This document shows positions 32,297 through 41,719 of a stretch of DNA of 64,000 bases, one piece after another; position 1 is the stretch's first letter, and every line of letters begins with the position of its first letter. The notes under the pieces are model-generated. The model saw only the letters and a list, made by a program, of their open reading frames with translations, was not told the origin of the DNA and ran no database searches. The position numbers and the translations under genes are program-made. This DNA comes from Terricaulis silvestris. Its GTDB lineage: Bacteria > Pseudomonadota > Alphaproteobacteria > Caulobacterales > Aquidulcibacteraceae. The stretch spans positions 992,001 through 1,056,000 of the forward strand of contig NZ_CP047045.1 in the NCBI RefSeq assembly GCF_009792355.1. The letters are read 5' to 3'.

Positions 32297-34216
32297 CTAG
32301 ATGGCCACCTGGTTTCCCAGTTCCACGACGCGCGACGTGGGAATATGGAAGAACTCGGTCGCGTTGGTGGCGTTGCGCGCCAAGAAGATAAACAGCAAAT
32401 CCTGCCGGAGCGGCATGGCGCTCTTCGGCGTCGGCACGAGCGCGCGCCGGCTCAGGAAGAACGACGTTGTCATAATGTCGAACTGCAGCCCGTGATCGCG
32501 CGCGAGCGCCAGTCCACGGCCGACATTCGGCGTTTCCATGAAGCCGAACGTGAGCGTGACGAGATGTACGTCGGGGCGCAGGGTTTCGATCTTGACCCGT
32601 TCAGCCTCGCTCGCCCGTGGCGAGGCGGAAGACTTGATCGTCAGCAGCACGATGTTCTCGTGCAGCACCTGATTGTGCTTGAGATTGTGCATCAGCGCCG
32701 TCGGCGCCGAGTTTGGATCAGCGGTGAGAAACACCGCCGTTCCGCGAACCCGAAGCGGCGGCGATAGAGCGAGCATCTCCATAAGCGCGCCGATGCCGGC
32801 TTCTTGCCGAGTTCGCAACTGAAGCAAGTTTGAACCGCGAACCCAGGTCCACATGATGATTATGAAGACGCCAGCGATAACCAATGGCACGAAACCGCCA
32901 CTGAACAGTTTCAGCATGTTGGCGCCAAGGAACACCGCCTCAAGGAGAATGAACGGCGCCATTAGCGCGATGGCAAACCACAGCGGTCGCTTCAACACCT
33001 TCCAGATCGCGAGTACCGCCAGCAGCGACGACGTGATCATCGCGCCGATCACTGAGACGCCGTAGGCGCCGCCGAGCGCGCTCGACGAACCGAAGACGAA
33101 GGTTAGAAACAGCACGCCCGCCATCAGCATGTAGTTCACCTGCGGCATATAAATCTGACCGTATTGGCGGGCCGAGGTTTGCAAAATCTGCATGCGCGGC
33201 AGCAGTCCAAGTTGGATGGCTTGCTGCGTGAGTGAGTAGGCCCCGGAAATGACCGCTTGGCTCGCAATGATCGTCGCCATTGTCGCCAGAACAACAAGCG
33301 CGGGTCGCCATTCTTCGCTCGGCATCAAGAAGAACGGATTGGACAGCGTCGCAGGATTAGCCAACACCATCGCGCCTTGGCCGAGATAGTTGAGTGCAAG
33401 GCACGGAAACACGAGCCAGATCCAGCCAGCGGCAACCGGCTTGCGTCCGAAATGGCCCATGTCGGCGTAGAGGGCCTCCGCGCCGGTGACGGTCAAAAAC
33501 ACCGAGCCAAGAACGACGAAGCCCAGCAGGCCGTGGTCCATCATGAAGGTCGCCGCGTTGAGGGGATTGAACGCCGCCAGCACACCCCAATCGTCGCTCA
33601 AATGCATCAGGCCGAGCCATGCAAGCGCGCCAAACCAGACTACACATATCGGCCCAAACCAGGCGCCGACGCGGCCGGACCCTGTTCGCTGCACCAGGAA
33701 GAGAACGACAAGGATTGTCAGCGTAATCGGCATAATGAACGGTTCGATCCGTCCGGTGAGTTGGGGAAGGACCGCAAGTCCTTCGACCGCGGACAGGACC
33801 GAGATCGCGGGCGTCAGCATGGCGTCGCCGTAGAAGAGTCCGGCGCCGAGCACGCCCATCAGAAACAAGAAGGGCGTGCGTTTGCCGAGAGCACGCTGGA
33901 CGAGGGCCATCAACGAAAGCGTGCCGCCTTCTCCGCGATTATCGAGGCGCAGGAGGATGAAGACGTACTTCAGCAACACGATTGCGATCAGCGCCCACAG
34001 CATCAGCGAGATCACGCCGATCACGTCCGTGCGCAAAACCCCACCCTGCGTGTGCGCTACGTGAGCGATGGACTCTCTGAAAGCGTAAAGCGGGCTGGTG
34101 CCGATATCGCCGTAGACGACCCCGATCGCAGCGATCGCCAGGGTCCAGAACCCGGCCTTCCGGTGGGTCTCAGCGGAGGGCGGCGCGACGGGCGTGGACG
34201 TGGCAGGCTTATGCAA
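32297..34216 (-). CDS. kup: Kup potassium uptake permease
   Basis: The 639-residue protein matches Kup/Trk-type K+:H+ symporters: GVVYGDIGTSPLYAFRES in helix 1, TPAISVLSAVEGLAVLPQLT, twelve membrane helices and a C-terminal cytoplasmic domain ending RVVELGNQVAI. The start is placed at TTG 34216 because GGAG lies eight bases upstream and the length then matches the family; an ATG at 34312 would overlap the divergent kinase gene. Neighbouring KdpDE-like genes point to K+ or turgor control. Confidence 0.93.
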   Translation of the reverse strand: MHKPATSTPVAPPSAETHRKAGFWTLAIAAIGVVYGDIGTSPLYAFRESIAHVAHTQGGVLRTDVIGVISLMLWALIAIVLLKYVFILLRLDNRGEGGTLSLMALVQRALGKRTPFLFLMGVLGAGLFYGDAMLTPAISVLSAVEGLAVLPQLTGRIEPFIMPITLTILVVLFLVQRTGSGRVGAWFGPICVVWFGALAWLGLMHLSDDWGVLAAFNPLNAATFMMDHGLLGFVVLGSVFLTVTGAEALYADMGHFGRKPVAAGWIWLVFPCLALNYLGQGAMVLANPATLSNPFFLMPSEEWRPALVVLATMATIIASQAVISGAYSLTQQAIQLGLLPRMQILQTSARQYGQIYMPQVNYMLMAGVLFLTFVFGSSSALGGAYGVSVIGAMITSSLLAVLAIWKVLKRPLWFAIALMAPFILLEAVFLGANMLKLFSGGFVPLVIAGVFIIIMWTWVRGSNLLQLRTRQEAGIGALMEMLALSPPLRVRGTAVFLTADPNSAPTALMHNLKHNQVLHENIVLLTIKSSASPRASEAERVKIETLRPDVHLVTLTFGFMETPNVGRGLALARDHGLQFDIMTTSFFLSRRALVPTPKSAMPLRQDLLFIFLARNATNATEFFHIPTSRVVELGNQVAI

Positions 34217-34279
34217 GGGCGGTTCTCCGATGCGTCCGCCTTCGCACGCCTCGGCATAAAGATTCCATGTGGTTGAAGC

Positions 34280-35803
34280 GTGCCTCCGGAACGGACATCT
34301 ATAGGCCGACATTCCGTGACGTTTCCGCCGTCCCCGCCCTCGCGTTTCAGGCCGTTCCTTGGAGCGGCGCTGGTGACATGCGTGTTGATCGCGCTTGCAG
34401 CGTTGCTTGCACGAGCCGCCGAGGCTTGGCTCGATCCGCAGAGCCTCGCGCTCTTTTTTGTGGTGCCTATCGTTGTCGCGGCGATCCGCTACGGCCTTTG
34501 GGCGTCGCTTGGAGCGGCTCTGCTCAGCGCCCTGGCGATCAACTATCTCTATGTCGAACCGCGCTACACATTCGTAGTTGCCCGTGCGCAGGATGCCGCA
34601 GCGCTTTTGTTGTTTTCGCTGGTCGGCGCGCTGGTCAGCGCCATCGCCGCTCGTGCGCGCGCGGCTGCGCTCGACGCAGAGCGGCGCGCAAGGGAAGCGC
34701 TCTTGCTGCAGAGCCTCGCCACGCGTTTGGCCGCGAGCGGTGCGGAGGACGAAATAGCCGACGCCGTCGTCGATAGTCTGTCCGCCTTAAGCGGGCGGGC
34801 GGCGCTGTTGGTGGATGCGAGCGATCGCCATTGGGGCAGTGGCTTTGGCGATGCCGCCCGGGCCGCCGCGCGTTGGTCGATGAGCACCAAGCAGCCCTTC
34901 ACGCCCTCCCTCGATGCGCCCAGCCCTTCTTCATGGGCGTTTTGGCCCGTGGTGTTTGCTGGCCGCAGCGAAATGGCCCTTGGCGTCAACGCCGCCGAAC
35001 CTCTGGCGCCGGAGATTCGACGGGCCGCCGAGCAGATCACCGCCCAAGCCGGTGTTGCGATGGAGCGCGCACGCGTGGCCCGGACCGCGGAAGCTGCGCG
35101 CCTCGAAGTCGAACGCGAACGATTGAAGACCGAACTTCTAGCCGGCGTCTCACACGATCTGCGCACGCCGTTGTCGATGATTGTTTTCACGTTGCAGAGC
35201 CTGCAGCGTTTCGCCGCCGATCACCCGCCTGAGACCCGCGACGAACTTCTCGCCTTGGCAGAGGCCGAGGCGCGCCGGCTGGCGGAAATGGTCGATACCT
35301 TGCTCGACGCGTCGCGCATTGGCGTTGCTGCCGCACCCGTAAGGATCGAAACAATCGCGCCCAGAGATCTGATCGCCCGACTGCGGGCAGAGTATGCGCC
35401 CTCGGCGAATATCGTTGACGCGCAGGTGGCGGAGAATCTGCCTCTGATCTCAGCCGACCTGGAACTCGCGGTGCGCGCGCTGGCGAACGTCGTGTCAAAC
35501 GCACTGCGTCATGGCGGCGCGCCGGTTCGGATCGTGGCCTCACGGCGCGGCGGAGAAGTGGTGATCGAGATCAGTGATACCGGGCCAGGCCTTGGCGATG
35601 ATCCGGCGCGACTGTTCGAGCGTTTCGTGCGCGGCGCCCCTGATGATGGCCGCGCACCCGGCCTCGGTCTTGGCCTCACCATGGCGCGCAGATTTCTCGA
35701 AGCCCAAGGCGCCCGCATTGTCGCCGCCAACCGGCCGGAAGGTGGCGCGGTGTTCACCATCACGTTCGCGGCCGCCGTCAAAGAGGTCGTTTATGTTGGC
35801 TGA
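34280..35803 (+). CDS. KdpD-like sensor histidine kinase lacking the N-terminal KdpD/Usp domains
   Basis: The 507-residue protein has a DUF4118-type block of membrane helices (residues about 28-120, ending NYLYVEPRYTFVVARAQD), a GAF-like region, HisKA with His292 (ELLAGVSHDLRTPLSMIVFT) and HATPase motifs NVVSNALRHGG, DTGPGLG and GLGLGLTMARR. The DUF4118 pattern is specific to KdpD. The roughly 400-residue cytoplasmic N-terminal domain of full KdpD is missing. GTG 34280 or GTG 34316 may start it. It overlaps the regulator gene by 11 bases and is divergent from kup. Confidence 0.85.
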   Translation: MPPERTSIGRHSVTFPPSPPSRFRPFLGAALVTCVLIALAALLARAAEAWLDPQSLALFFVVPIVVAAIRYGLWASLGAALLSALAINYLYVEPRYTFVVARAQDAAALLLFSLVGALVSAIAARARAAALDAERRAREALLLQSLATRLAASGAEDEIADAVVDSLSALSGRAALLVDASDRHWGSGFGDAARAAARWSMSTKQPFTPSLDAPSPSSWAFWPVVFAGRSEMALGVNAAEPLAPEIRRAAEQITAQAGVAMERARVARTAEAARLEVERERLKTELLAGVSHDLRTPLSMIVFTLQSLQRFAADHPPETRDELLALAEAEARRLAEMVDTLLDASRIGVAAAPVRIETIAPRDLIARLRAEYAPSANIVDAQVAENLPLISADLELAVRALANVVSNALRHGGAPVRIVASRRGGEVVIEISDTGPGLGDDPARLFERFVRGAPDDGRAPGLGLGLTMARRFLEAQGARIVAANRPEGGAVFTITFAAAVKEVVYVG

Positions 35804-36485
35804 AATCTGCGCGCTCATCGTCGAAGACGACCCTGCCTTTCGCCGATCGCTCTCAACAACGCTAAAGGCAGCAGGTTATCGCGTTGTCGAAGCCGGCGCG
35901 TTGGCCGACGCGACACGCGCCATTGCCCATCACTGTCCGGCCATTGTGTTGGTGGACCTCGGCTTGCCGGACGGCGACGGCCTCAGCCTTATCGCCGCCA
36001 TCCGCCGCGACGCATGGACACCGATCGTCGTCATCTCAGCGCGTGACGCCGAAGCCATGAAAGTCGCCGCCCTCGACGCCGGCGCGGACGACTATGTCAC
36101 CAAGCCCTTCGGTGTCGATGAATTGCTGGCGCGCGTGCGCGCGGCGCTTCGCCACGGCGTGCAGAGTGGGGGTGCGCCGCCGACGGTCCACACTGGCGCG
36201 CTCGCAATAGATCTCGCCGCGCGCGTGGTCCGGTTGAGTGGGAAGGAGATTGACCTCACACCAAAAGAATACGCCATACTAGCGCATCTCGCCGCGCGCC
36301 TTGGCGCGGTCGTGCGGCACGGTGAGCTCCTAAAAAGCGTGTGGGGATCAGAACGCGCCGATGTCCAATACTTGCGCGTCTATATCAGTCAGCTGCGCGG
36401 GAAGCTCGAAGCCGAGCCCAACAACCCTCGCTACATCATCTCTGAACCAGCAGTTGGCTATCGCTTAGTCCAGTCTTCCCAATGA
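35793..36485 (+). CDS. KdpE-like OmpR-family response regulator
   Basis: The 230-residue protein has a receiver domain with Asp55 (IVLVDLGLPDGDG) and Lys in DYVTKPFGVDELLARV, then an OmpR winged helix (IDLTPKEYAILAHLAARLGA; VRVYISQLRGKLE-type helix; ISEPAVGYRLV). ELLKSVWGSE resembles KdpE. It starts inside the end of the kinase gene, so the pair is co-translated. With no kdpFABC nearby, a direct target is not evident; kup is the nearest K+ gene. Confidence 0.88.
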   Translation: MLAEICALIVEDDPAFRRSLSTTLKAAGYRVVEAGALADATRAIAHHCPAIVLVDLGLPDGDGLSLIAAIRRDAWTPIVVISARDAEAMKVAALDAGADDYVTKPFGVDELLARVRAALRHGVQSGGAPPTVHTGALAIDLAARVVRLSGKEIDLTPKEYAILAHLAARLGAVVRHGELLKSVWGSERADVQYLRVYISQLRGKLEAEPNNPRYIISEPAVGYRLVQSSQ

Positions 36486-36524
36486 CCGTTTGCGGCGAAT
36501 GGCGGATTACGCCGCGCCGTTATG

Positions 36525-37460
36525 TCACTCGAACAGGCTGGAAACGCTCTGCTCATTTGCGATCCGCCAGATTGCGTCGCCCATCAGCGCGGCGACGGAA
36601 ATCACGCGGGCTTTCTCGCACTTGGTCTTGCGGCCGTTTGGGTCGATCGAGTTGGTGATGACGAGCTCTTTCAGCTTCGACTCGTCGATCCGCTTCGACG
36701 CGCCGTTCGAGAGCACGCCGTGGGTGATGTAGGCGGAGACAGACTTCGCCTTTTCCTTCAGCAGCGCTTCAGCGGCATTGCAGAGTGTGCCGCCGCTGTC
36801 GACGATGTCGTCGATCAGAATGCACTCGCGGCCTTCGACGTCGCCGATAATGTGCATCACTTCGGAGACGCCGGCCTTCTCGCGGCGTTTATCGACGATG
36901 GCGAGATCGGCGCCCAACTTGTTGGCCAACGCCCGCGCTCGCACCACGCCGCCAACGTCCGGAGACACGACCATCAGCTTGGTCGTGTCCTTGCAGGTTT
37001 CGCGAATGTCGCGTTCTAGCACGGGCGTGGAGAAGAGGTTGTCGGTCGGGATGTCGAAGAAGCCTTGGATCTGGCCGGCGTGGAGCTCCAGCGTCAGCAC
37101 GCGATTGGCCCCGGCGGTGGTGATCAGGTTCGCAACAAGCTTCGCCGAGATCGGCGTGCGTCCACCGACTTTGCGATCCTGCCGGCCGTAGCCGTAATAG
37201 GGGATCACCGCGGTGATGCGCCGCGCCGACGCGCGCCGCAGCGCATCGATGCCGATCAGCAATTCCATCAAGTGATCGTTGGCCGGATACGACGTCGACT
37301 GGATGAAGAACACATCCTCGCCGCGTACGTTCTCCTGAATCTCGACGAAGACTTCGTTGTCTTTGAACCGCTTGAACTCCGCTTGCGCCAGCGGCGTGTC
37401 CAAATGGTCCGCGATCGACTGAGCGAGCGCGACGTTCGAGTTGGCGGCGAGTAGTTTCAT
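36525..37460 (-). CDS. prs: Ribose-phosphate pyrophosphokinase (PRPP synthetase)
   Basis: The 311-residue protein has the PRPP synthetase motifs: [58 protein letters not shown], and the PRPP loop [20 protein letters not shown]. It makes PRPP from ribose-5-phosphate and ATP for nucleotide, His and Trp synthesis. ATG 37460 starts the conserved region. Confidence 0.96.
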   Translation of the reverse strand: MKLLAANSNVALAQSIADHLDTPLAQAEFKRFKDNEVFVEIQENVRGEDVFFIQSTSYPANDHLMELLIGIDALRRASARRITAVIPYYGYGRQDRKVGGRTPISAKLVANLITTAGANRVLTLELHAGQIQGFFDIPTDNLFSTPVLERDIRETCKDTTKLMVVSPDVGGVVRARALANKLGADLAIVDKRREKAGVSEVMHIIGDVEGRECILIDDIVDSGGTLCNAAEALLKEKAKSVSAYITHGVLSNGASKRIDESKLKELVITNSIDPNGRKTKCEKARVISVAALMGDAIWRIANEQSVSSLFE

Positions 37461-37592
37461 GGGAAGCGGGCCCCGTCGCGTTCCGGATGGCCGTGTCTCT
37501 ACTCCGCGACTCGGCAGACGCGAAAGCTTTTGCTGCACATTTATGAAGGGAAAGCGCGCCGTGTCGCAGCCGCCACACGGCAGGGCGCACCC

Positions 37593-38366
37593 CTACGGCG
37601 TGTAATCGGCGCCGGAATAGAGTGCGGCGGGCGCGCCGGCCTGCTGCGCCCACATCTGGTCGCCATAGCTGAAGTGCCACCATTCGTTCGGATTGGAGGC
37701 AAAACCGGCCTCGCGCATCAGCCAATAGAGCAAACGCCGGTTGGCCCGCGCTTCCTCGGCGGAGAACGAGAACGCGGCGTCGGTCGCGGCGCCTTCGAAA
37801 TGAGCAGTGTGGGCGATCTCGGAAGCGTCATCGAACAACGACCCCATCCACAGCGGATCGCCGCCGCGCCAGCGGATGGTGAGATCAATGGCGCCGCCAG
37901 TGGCGTGCGGCGAGGGCGCATCGGCACCGGCGCTTGGGGCGGCCCAGTACGTTTCGACCTGCGCCAGCAATGCATCGCCGGAGAGCGAAGGATCGCGTTG
38001 CTTCAGCACACGCGGAAACCACTGGTCGTGGAAATAGATTTGAACCGCTTGCGGGCGCCATGCATCGAACACCCACAGCTCAAGCTCAGCCGCCGCCAGT
38101 TTCGCGTTCACATCGCGCAAGCGTTTCGCCGCGCCTTCGCGCATAGCGATGACATCGATCGCGCCAGGTACAGCGTGATAGTAGGGCGGGTTGCGGGTTG
38201 AAGCGTAATAGTTCTCGCCGGCGATGTCGAAGGCATCGGCGCGGACAATCGGCTCTTTGTTCGACGCGCCGCTGACATCGATCGGAATGTCGCGATACCC
38301 GCGCTTCTCGCGCGGCGCTGGGATCGGCTTTTCGCGCAGCGCTTGCAAAGTTCCAAACACGCTCAT
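37593..38366 (-). CDS. M15D D-alanyl-D-alanine dipeptidase (VanX/DdpX-like)
   Basis: The 257-residue protein has the zinc motif SPHATGGAIDLTIRW (SxHxxGxAxD) and the second motif EWWHFSYGDQMW with the catalytic Glu and third ligand His. WVFDAWRPQAVQIYF matches the family's conserved Arg region. It hydrolyses D-Ala-D-Ala, probably for recycling of cell-wall peptides rather than vancomycin resistance, since no vanHA is present. It follows pgeF by 9 bases. Confidence 0.88.
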   Translation of the reverse strand: MSVFGTLQALREKPIPAPREKRGYRDIPIDVSGASNKEPIVRADAFDIAGENYYASTRNPPYYHAVPGAIDVIAMREGAAKRLRDVNAKLAAAELELWVFDAWRPQAVQIYFHDQWFPRVLKQRDPSLSGDALLAQVETYWAAPSAGADAPSPHATGGAIDLTIRWRGGDPLWMGSLFDDASEIAHTAHFEGAATDAAFSFSAEEARANRRLLYWLMREAGFASNPNEWWHFSYGDQMWAQQAGAPAALYSGADYTP

Positions 38367-38375
38367 GCATGCACG

Positions 38376-39137
38376 CTAGAGCGCGATGGCGGCGCAATTC
38401 CGGCCATAGCCCGGTTCCTTGCGATGCACGCTGCGGCGGTGGCTGAAGAGGCGGCTTTCTTCTGTGTAAGTATCGAGCGGCAGCGTTTCGATCTCCACCA
38501 CCCCCGCTTGCTTCAAACGATCGGCGCAGAACTCTGGCAGATCGAACAAGCGTCGGTCGCCTTTGCCAGGAACAAAAAACCGCGCAAACCCCGCATCACG
38601 CGCGAGGAACGCCGCCTCAAACTCGGGTCCAACCTCATACGAGCGCTGATGAATGCACGGCCCGATCGCCGCTGCGATCCGCGTTGCGCCATGTTCGCGC
38701 ATCAGCGCTACGGCGCTTTCCAGCACGCCACCCAACGCGCCCTTCCACCCCGCATGCGCCGCGCCGATCACGCCGGTGTCCGCATCCGCCAGCAGCACCG
38801 GCGTGCAATCCGCCGTCAGCACCGAAATTGCCAACCCGCGCACCGTCGTCACCAGCGCATCCGCCTGCGGCCGCTCACCTGTCCACGGCGCATCCACAAA
38901 CGCCGCGTTCGGCGAATGCACCTGATGCACGCCGATCAGATGCGTCGGCTCGACGCCCATCGCCTGCGCAATCAGCGCGCGGTTGTCGGCAACAGCGACC
39001 ACGTCGTCGTCCGATCCCGTGCCCGCATTGAGGCTCGCGTAGATGCCGCGTGACACGCCGCCTTCGCGTCCGAAGAATCCATGCCGCACGCCGGCCAACA
39101 CGTCAGCGTGAAACGCCGGAGGGGAGGCCGCGCTCAA
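38376..39137 (-). CDS. pgeF: Peptidoglycan editing factor PgeF (YfiH, laccase-domain)
   Basis: The 253-residue protein has family blocks HGFFGREGGVSRGIYASLNA, HLIGVHQVHSPNAAFVDAP, VLTADCTPVLLADADTGVIG, AAHAGWKGALGGV and IGPCIHQRSYEVG, including the Cys and His metal ligands. PgeF corrects misincorporated residues in peptidoglycan precursors in E. coli. Its position beside a D-Ala-D-Ala dipeptidase fits a cell-wall role. Confidence 0.92.
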   Translation of the reverse strand: MSAASPPAFHADVLAGVRHGFFGREGGVSRGIYASLNAGTGSDDDVVAVADNRALIAQAMGVEPTHLIGVHQVHSPNAAFVDAPWTGERPQADALVTTVRGLAISVLTADCTPVLLADADTGVIGAAHAGWKGALGGVLESAVALMREHGATRIAAAIGPCIHQRSYEVGPEFEAAFLARDAGFARFFVPGKGDRRLFDLPEFCADRLKQAGVVEIETLPLDTYTEESRLFSHRRSVHRKEPGYGRNCAAIAL

Positions 39138-40177
39138 AATCCCGCCGGCGCCGGCAAGTTCGGGCTCGAAATGCAGATTACTTTGAACAACGCCCCCATC
39201 TGCTCAACATGCGTGAGCCGATGCACTTCGCGGCGGAGGCGTTCGCTGTGTTGCGGGTTGGCTTGCGCGAGCGCATCGGCGCGGACCTCAAGCCCCAGCG
39301 TGCGCAAGAATTGTCCTTGCGCGATCGGGCCGTGCACGGCGAGTCCTGCATTCTCCGCCAACGTGGCCAGCCGGCCGAAATCGACATGCGCCGTTAGGTC
39401 CGCTTCGCCCGGCGCATCAAGCACATCGACTTTCTTGTGGTTCTTCAGCGCTTGCAGTGTGTCCGCGCCCTCGGGCCGCACGTAGCCATAGTCAATAAAC
39501 AGCGCGCGCCCTGGCGCTTCGTGTAAGCGCCGCTCCAACTCGTACACGACGGCCTCAAGCGCCGGCGCAATCTCACGCACCGCGCCGATCTCGTCCTCAG
39601 TTTCCTCAGCGCCAATCGGCGCACTCAAGCCGAAGATCAGTGCGCCAACTTCATCTGCGCCCACCAGCTTCTCATGCCAGCCTTCCTCGCCGCGCACGAA
39701 CTGGCGCACTGGCAAGCAGTCCAGAAACTCATTCGCCACGATCAGCGAAGGCCCGGGCGGCGCATCGTCCAAGCGCACCGTCCATTCCGCGTCCGGTACG
39801 CGCTCAGCTTGCTCGTCGCGCAACGGCGCGCTTGTCTCCACCAGCACGATGTTCGAGTTTTCGCCGAAACCCGGAATGCCGCGCGTCGCGCGCAGCATGT
39901 CCTGCATCAGCACGCCACGGCCTGGGCCGATCTCGATGAAGTTGAACGCGGGCTTGCCGAATGCGTCCCATTCGTGTGCGCACCAGAGACCGATCAGCTC
40001 GCCGAACATCTGGCTTGCTTCGGGCGCCGTGAGGAAATCCGCGCTGGCGCCGCCGATTTGCGGGCGCGTCGCGTAATAGCCGTCCTCCGGATCGTACAAA
40101 CACGCCGCCATGAATTCCGCGACCGTCATCGGCCCGTTTTCACGGATGTGTTCGACCAATCGCTCGCGCAGGCTCAC
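39134..40177 (-). CDS. MidA/NDUFAF7-family SAM-dependent methyltransferase (COG1565)
   Basis: The 347-residue protein carries the family blocks GPMTVAEFMAACLYDPEDGY, GASADFLTAPEASQMFGELI, NFIEIGPGRGVLMQDMLRAT (SAM site) and LIVANEFLDCLPVRQFVRGE. The mitochondrial homologue methylates a complex I subunit arginine. It overlaps lgt upstream and pgeF downstream by 4 bases each, so the three are translationally linked. Confidence 0.92.
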   Translation of the reverse strand: MSLRERLVEHIRENGPMTVAEFMAACLYDPEDGYYATRPQIGGASADFLTAPEASQMFGELIGLWCAHEWDAFGKPAFNFIEIGPGRGVLMQDMLRATRGIPGFGENSNIVLVETSAPLRDEQAERVPDAEWTVRLDDAPPGPSLIVANEFLDCLPVRQFVRGEEGWHEKLVGADEVGALIFGLSAPIGAEETEDEIGAVREIAPALEAVVYELERRLHEAPGRALFIDYGYVRPEGADTLQALKNHKKVDVLDAPGEADLTAHVDFGRLATLAENAGLAVHGPIAQGQFLRTLGLEVRADALAQANPQHSERLRREVHRLTHVEQMGALFKVICISSPNLPAPAGF

Positions 40178-41211
40178 GCCGCCGCCAGCTTCGGTTGCTT
40201 CAGTGCACGGTTGATCAGCCAGACGCCGAGCAGGATCATTGGGATTGAGAGCAGCATGCCCATGGTGATGACGCCGCGCAGCGCCTCGGGCATGTGCGCG
40301 TCAGGTTCACGCACCGTTTCCAGCAGCGCGCGGAAGAGGCCGTAGACCACCAGGAAAATGCCGACATTCATGCCAGGGCGGCGCAGGGTGTCGTATTTCA
40401 GCGTCGCGATGTTGATGATTGCAAACAGTGCGATGCCTTCAAGCGCGGCCTCGTACAATTGGCTGGGATGGCGGGGCTCGACGCCGGCGGGGCAGACACC
40501 GCCGCTTTGGTCGCGCAGGCGATCGTTACAGAAGATCATGCCGAACGGACTGTCAGTGACGCGGCCCCACAATTCGCCGTTGATGAAATTGGCGATGCGG
40601 CCAAAGAACAACCCGATCGGCGCCGCCGCCGCGGCGACATCGCCCAAGTGCAGCAGATCGACTTTGTCCGTCTTCGCCTTGGTGCGCGCCGCTTCCACTT
40701 CGGTTTTCAGAATCCATTTGTCGCCAAGCCGTGTGTATTCGCTGTCTTTGCCGTCCGGCGCTTTCTCGACGGCGTGCTTCGCCGCGAGCTTTTCGTATTG
40801 CTCTTCGTTGACGTGCGTTTGACGCGAGAACCACCACGCTGCCACCGCGACGCCAAGCAAGCCACCGTGGAAGCTCATGCCGCCTTGCCAGATCTGGAAG
40901 ATTTCCAGAGGCGCGGTCCACAGCATGTTGGTTTTGTAAAACAGCACGTAGCCCAAGCGTCCGCCCAAGATCACGCCGAGCGTTGCCCAGAATAGAAAGT
41001 CATCCGCTTGAGGTACGCTCATCGCGGGCCGGCCTGGCGCCCAGAGCTTGTCGCGGCGGATCAGCCACACCATCCAGCGCCAACCGAGAACAAGGCCGAC
41101 AATGTAGGCAAGCGCATACCAGCGCAGGTGAAACGGCCCGAACCCGAAGATCGGCGGAATCGTTAGCGCCGCCGGATCGATGTTGGGGAATGTGATGGCT
41201 TCGAGGATCAC
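40174..41211 (-). CDS. lgt: Prolipoprotein diacylglyceryl transferase with a charged insert
   Basis: The 345-residue membrane protein has Lgt motifs: FGPFHLRWYALAYIVGLVLG, the HGGLLG motif (GGMSFHGGLLGVAVAAWWFS), the signature GRIANFINGELWGRVTDSPF and RHPSQLYEAALEG. It attaches diacylglycerol to lipobox cysteines. A strongly charged stretch of about 50 residues (THVNEEQYEKLAAKHAVEKA to TKAKTDKVDLLH) replaces the short loop between two helices, which makes it longer than typical Lgt (about 260-300). Confidence 0.94.
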   Translation of the reverse strand: MILEAITFPNIDPAALTIPPIFGFGPFHLRWYALAYIVGLVLGWRWMVWLIRRDKLWAPGRPAMSVPQADDFLFWATLGVILGGRLGYVLFYKTNMLWTAPLEIFQIWQGGMSFHGGLLGVAVAAWWFSRQTHVNEEQYEKLAAKHAVEKAPDGKDSEYTRLGDKWILKTEVEAARTKAKTDKVDLLHLGDVAAAAAPIGLFFGRIANFINGELWGRVTDSPFGMIFCNDRLRDQSGGVCPAGVEPRHPSQLYEAALEGIALFAIINIATLKYDTLRRPGMNVGIFLVVYGLFRALLETVREPDAHMPEALRGVITMGMLLSIPMILLGVWLINRALKQPKLAAA

Positions 41212-41289
41212 CCGGACTCACCCTTGGCTGTTAGGCCGCATTGCGCGGCTTTGGGCGGTTTCATAGACACCTCCCAGGGAACGATCCAC

Positions 41290-41544
41290 ATGCAAACGCA
41301 AAGCTCCGTGTTTGACGACCTCGCCCGGCTGATGACGGGCGCGATGGGCATGGCCCAGGGCATGAACGAGGAAGCCAAGGGCTTCATGCGCGCCCAGGCC
41401 GACCGTTTCGTAGCAGAAATGGACCTTGTAGGCCGCGACGAGTTCGAAGCCGTCAAGCAGCTTGCGGCAGACGCCCGCGCCGAAGCCGACGACCTGAAGG
41501 CCCGCGTCGCAGCGCTCGAAGCGCTGCTGAAGGATCGAGCGTAA
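41290..41544 (+). CDS. UbiK-family accessory protein (BMFP coiled coil)
   Basis: The 84-residue protein has an amphipathic N-terminus (SSVFDDLARLMTGAMGMAQG) and a C-terminal coiled coil with the BMFP-type block VGRDEFEAVKQLAADARAEA followed by LKARVAALEALL. UbiK assists ubiquinone biosynthesis proteins and binds membranes. ATG 41290 follows AGGGA nine bases upstream. It is divergent from lgt. Confidence 0.82.
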   Translation: MQTQSSVFDDLARLMTGAMGMAQGMNEEAKGFMRAQADRFVAEMDLVGRDEFEAVKQLAADARAEADDLKARVAALEALLKDRA

Positions 41545-41719
41545 ACGAAGTTCTTGCGTCGATCCCGCGGAACTCTGCGCCGTTAAGTTTCGCGAAATAC
41601 TCAAAGCGCTTAGCTAGTGATCGGGGCTTTGATTCGACGCGCTTTCAATGCGCGCATCCAAGGCGAAGAGATCGGACCGGCAGACCACGGGGCTATGGAG
41701 GCCCTAAGGGGGACGCTTC

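Noticed and set aside
37461-37475. Further CCCGCTTCCA motif at prs
   Set aside because: The sequence CCCGCTTCCC lies directly at the start codon without -10/-35 boxes at the right offsets, so it is probably coincidence or part of the ribosome-binding region.
37593-38366. Vancomycin resistance gene vanX
   Set aside because: The family is right but vanH, vanA, vanR and vanS are absent. Neighbours point to cell-wall recycling, so a resistance label would be misleading.
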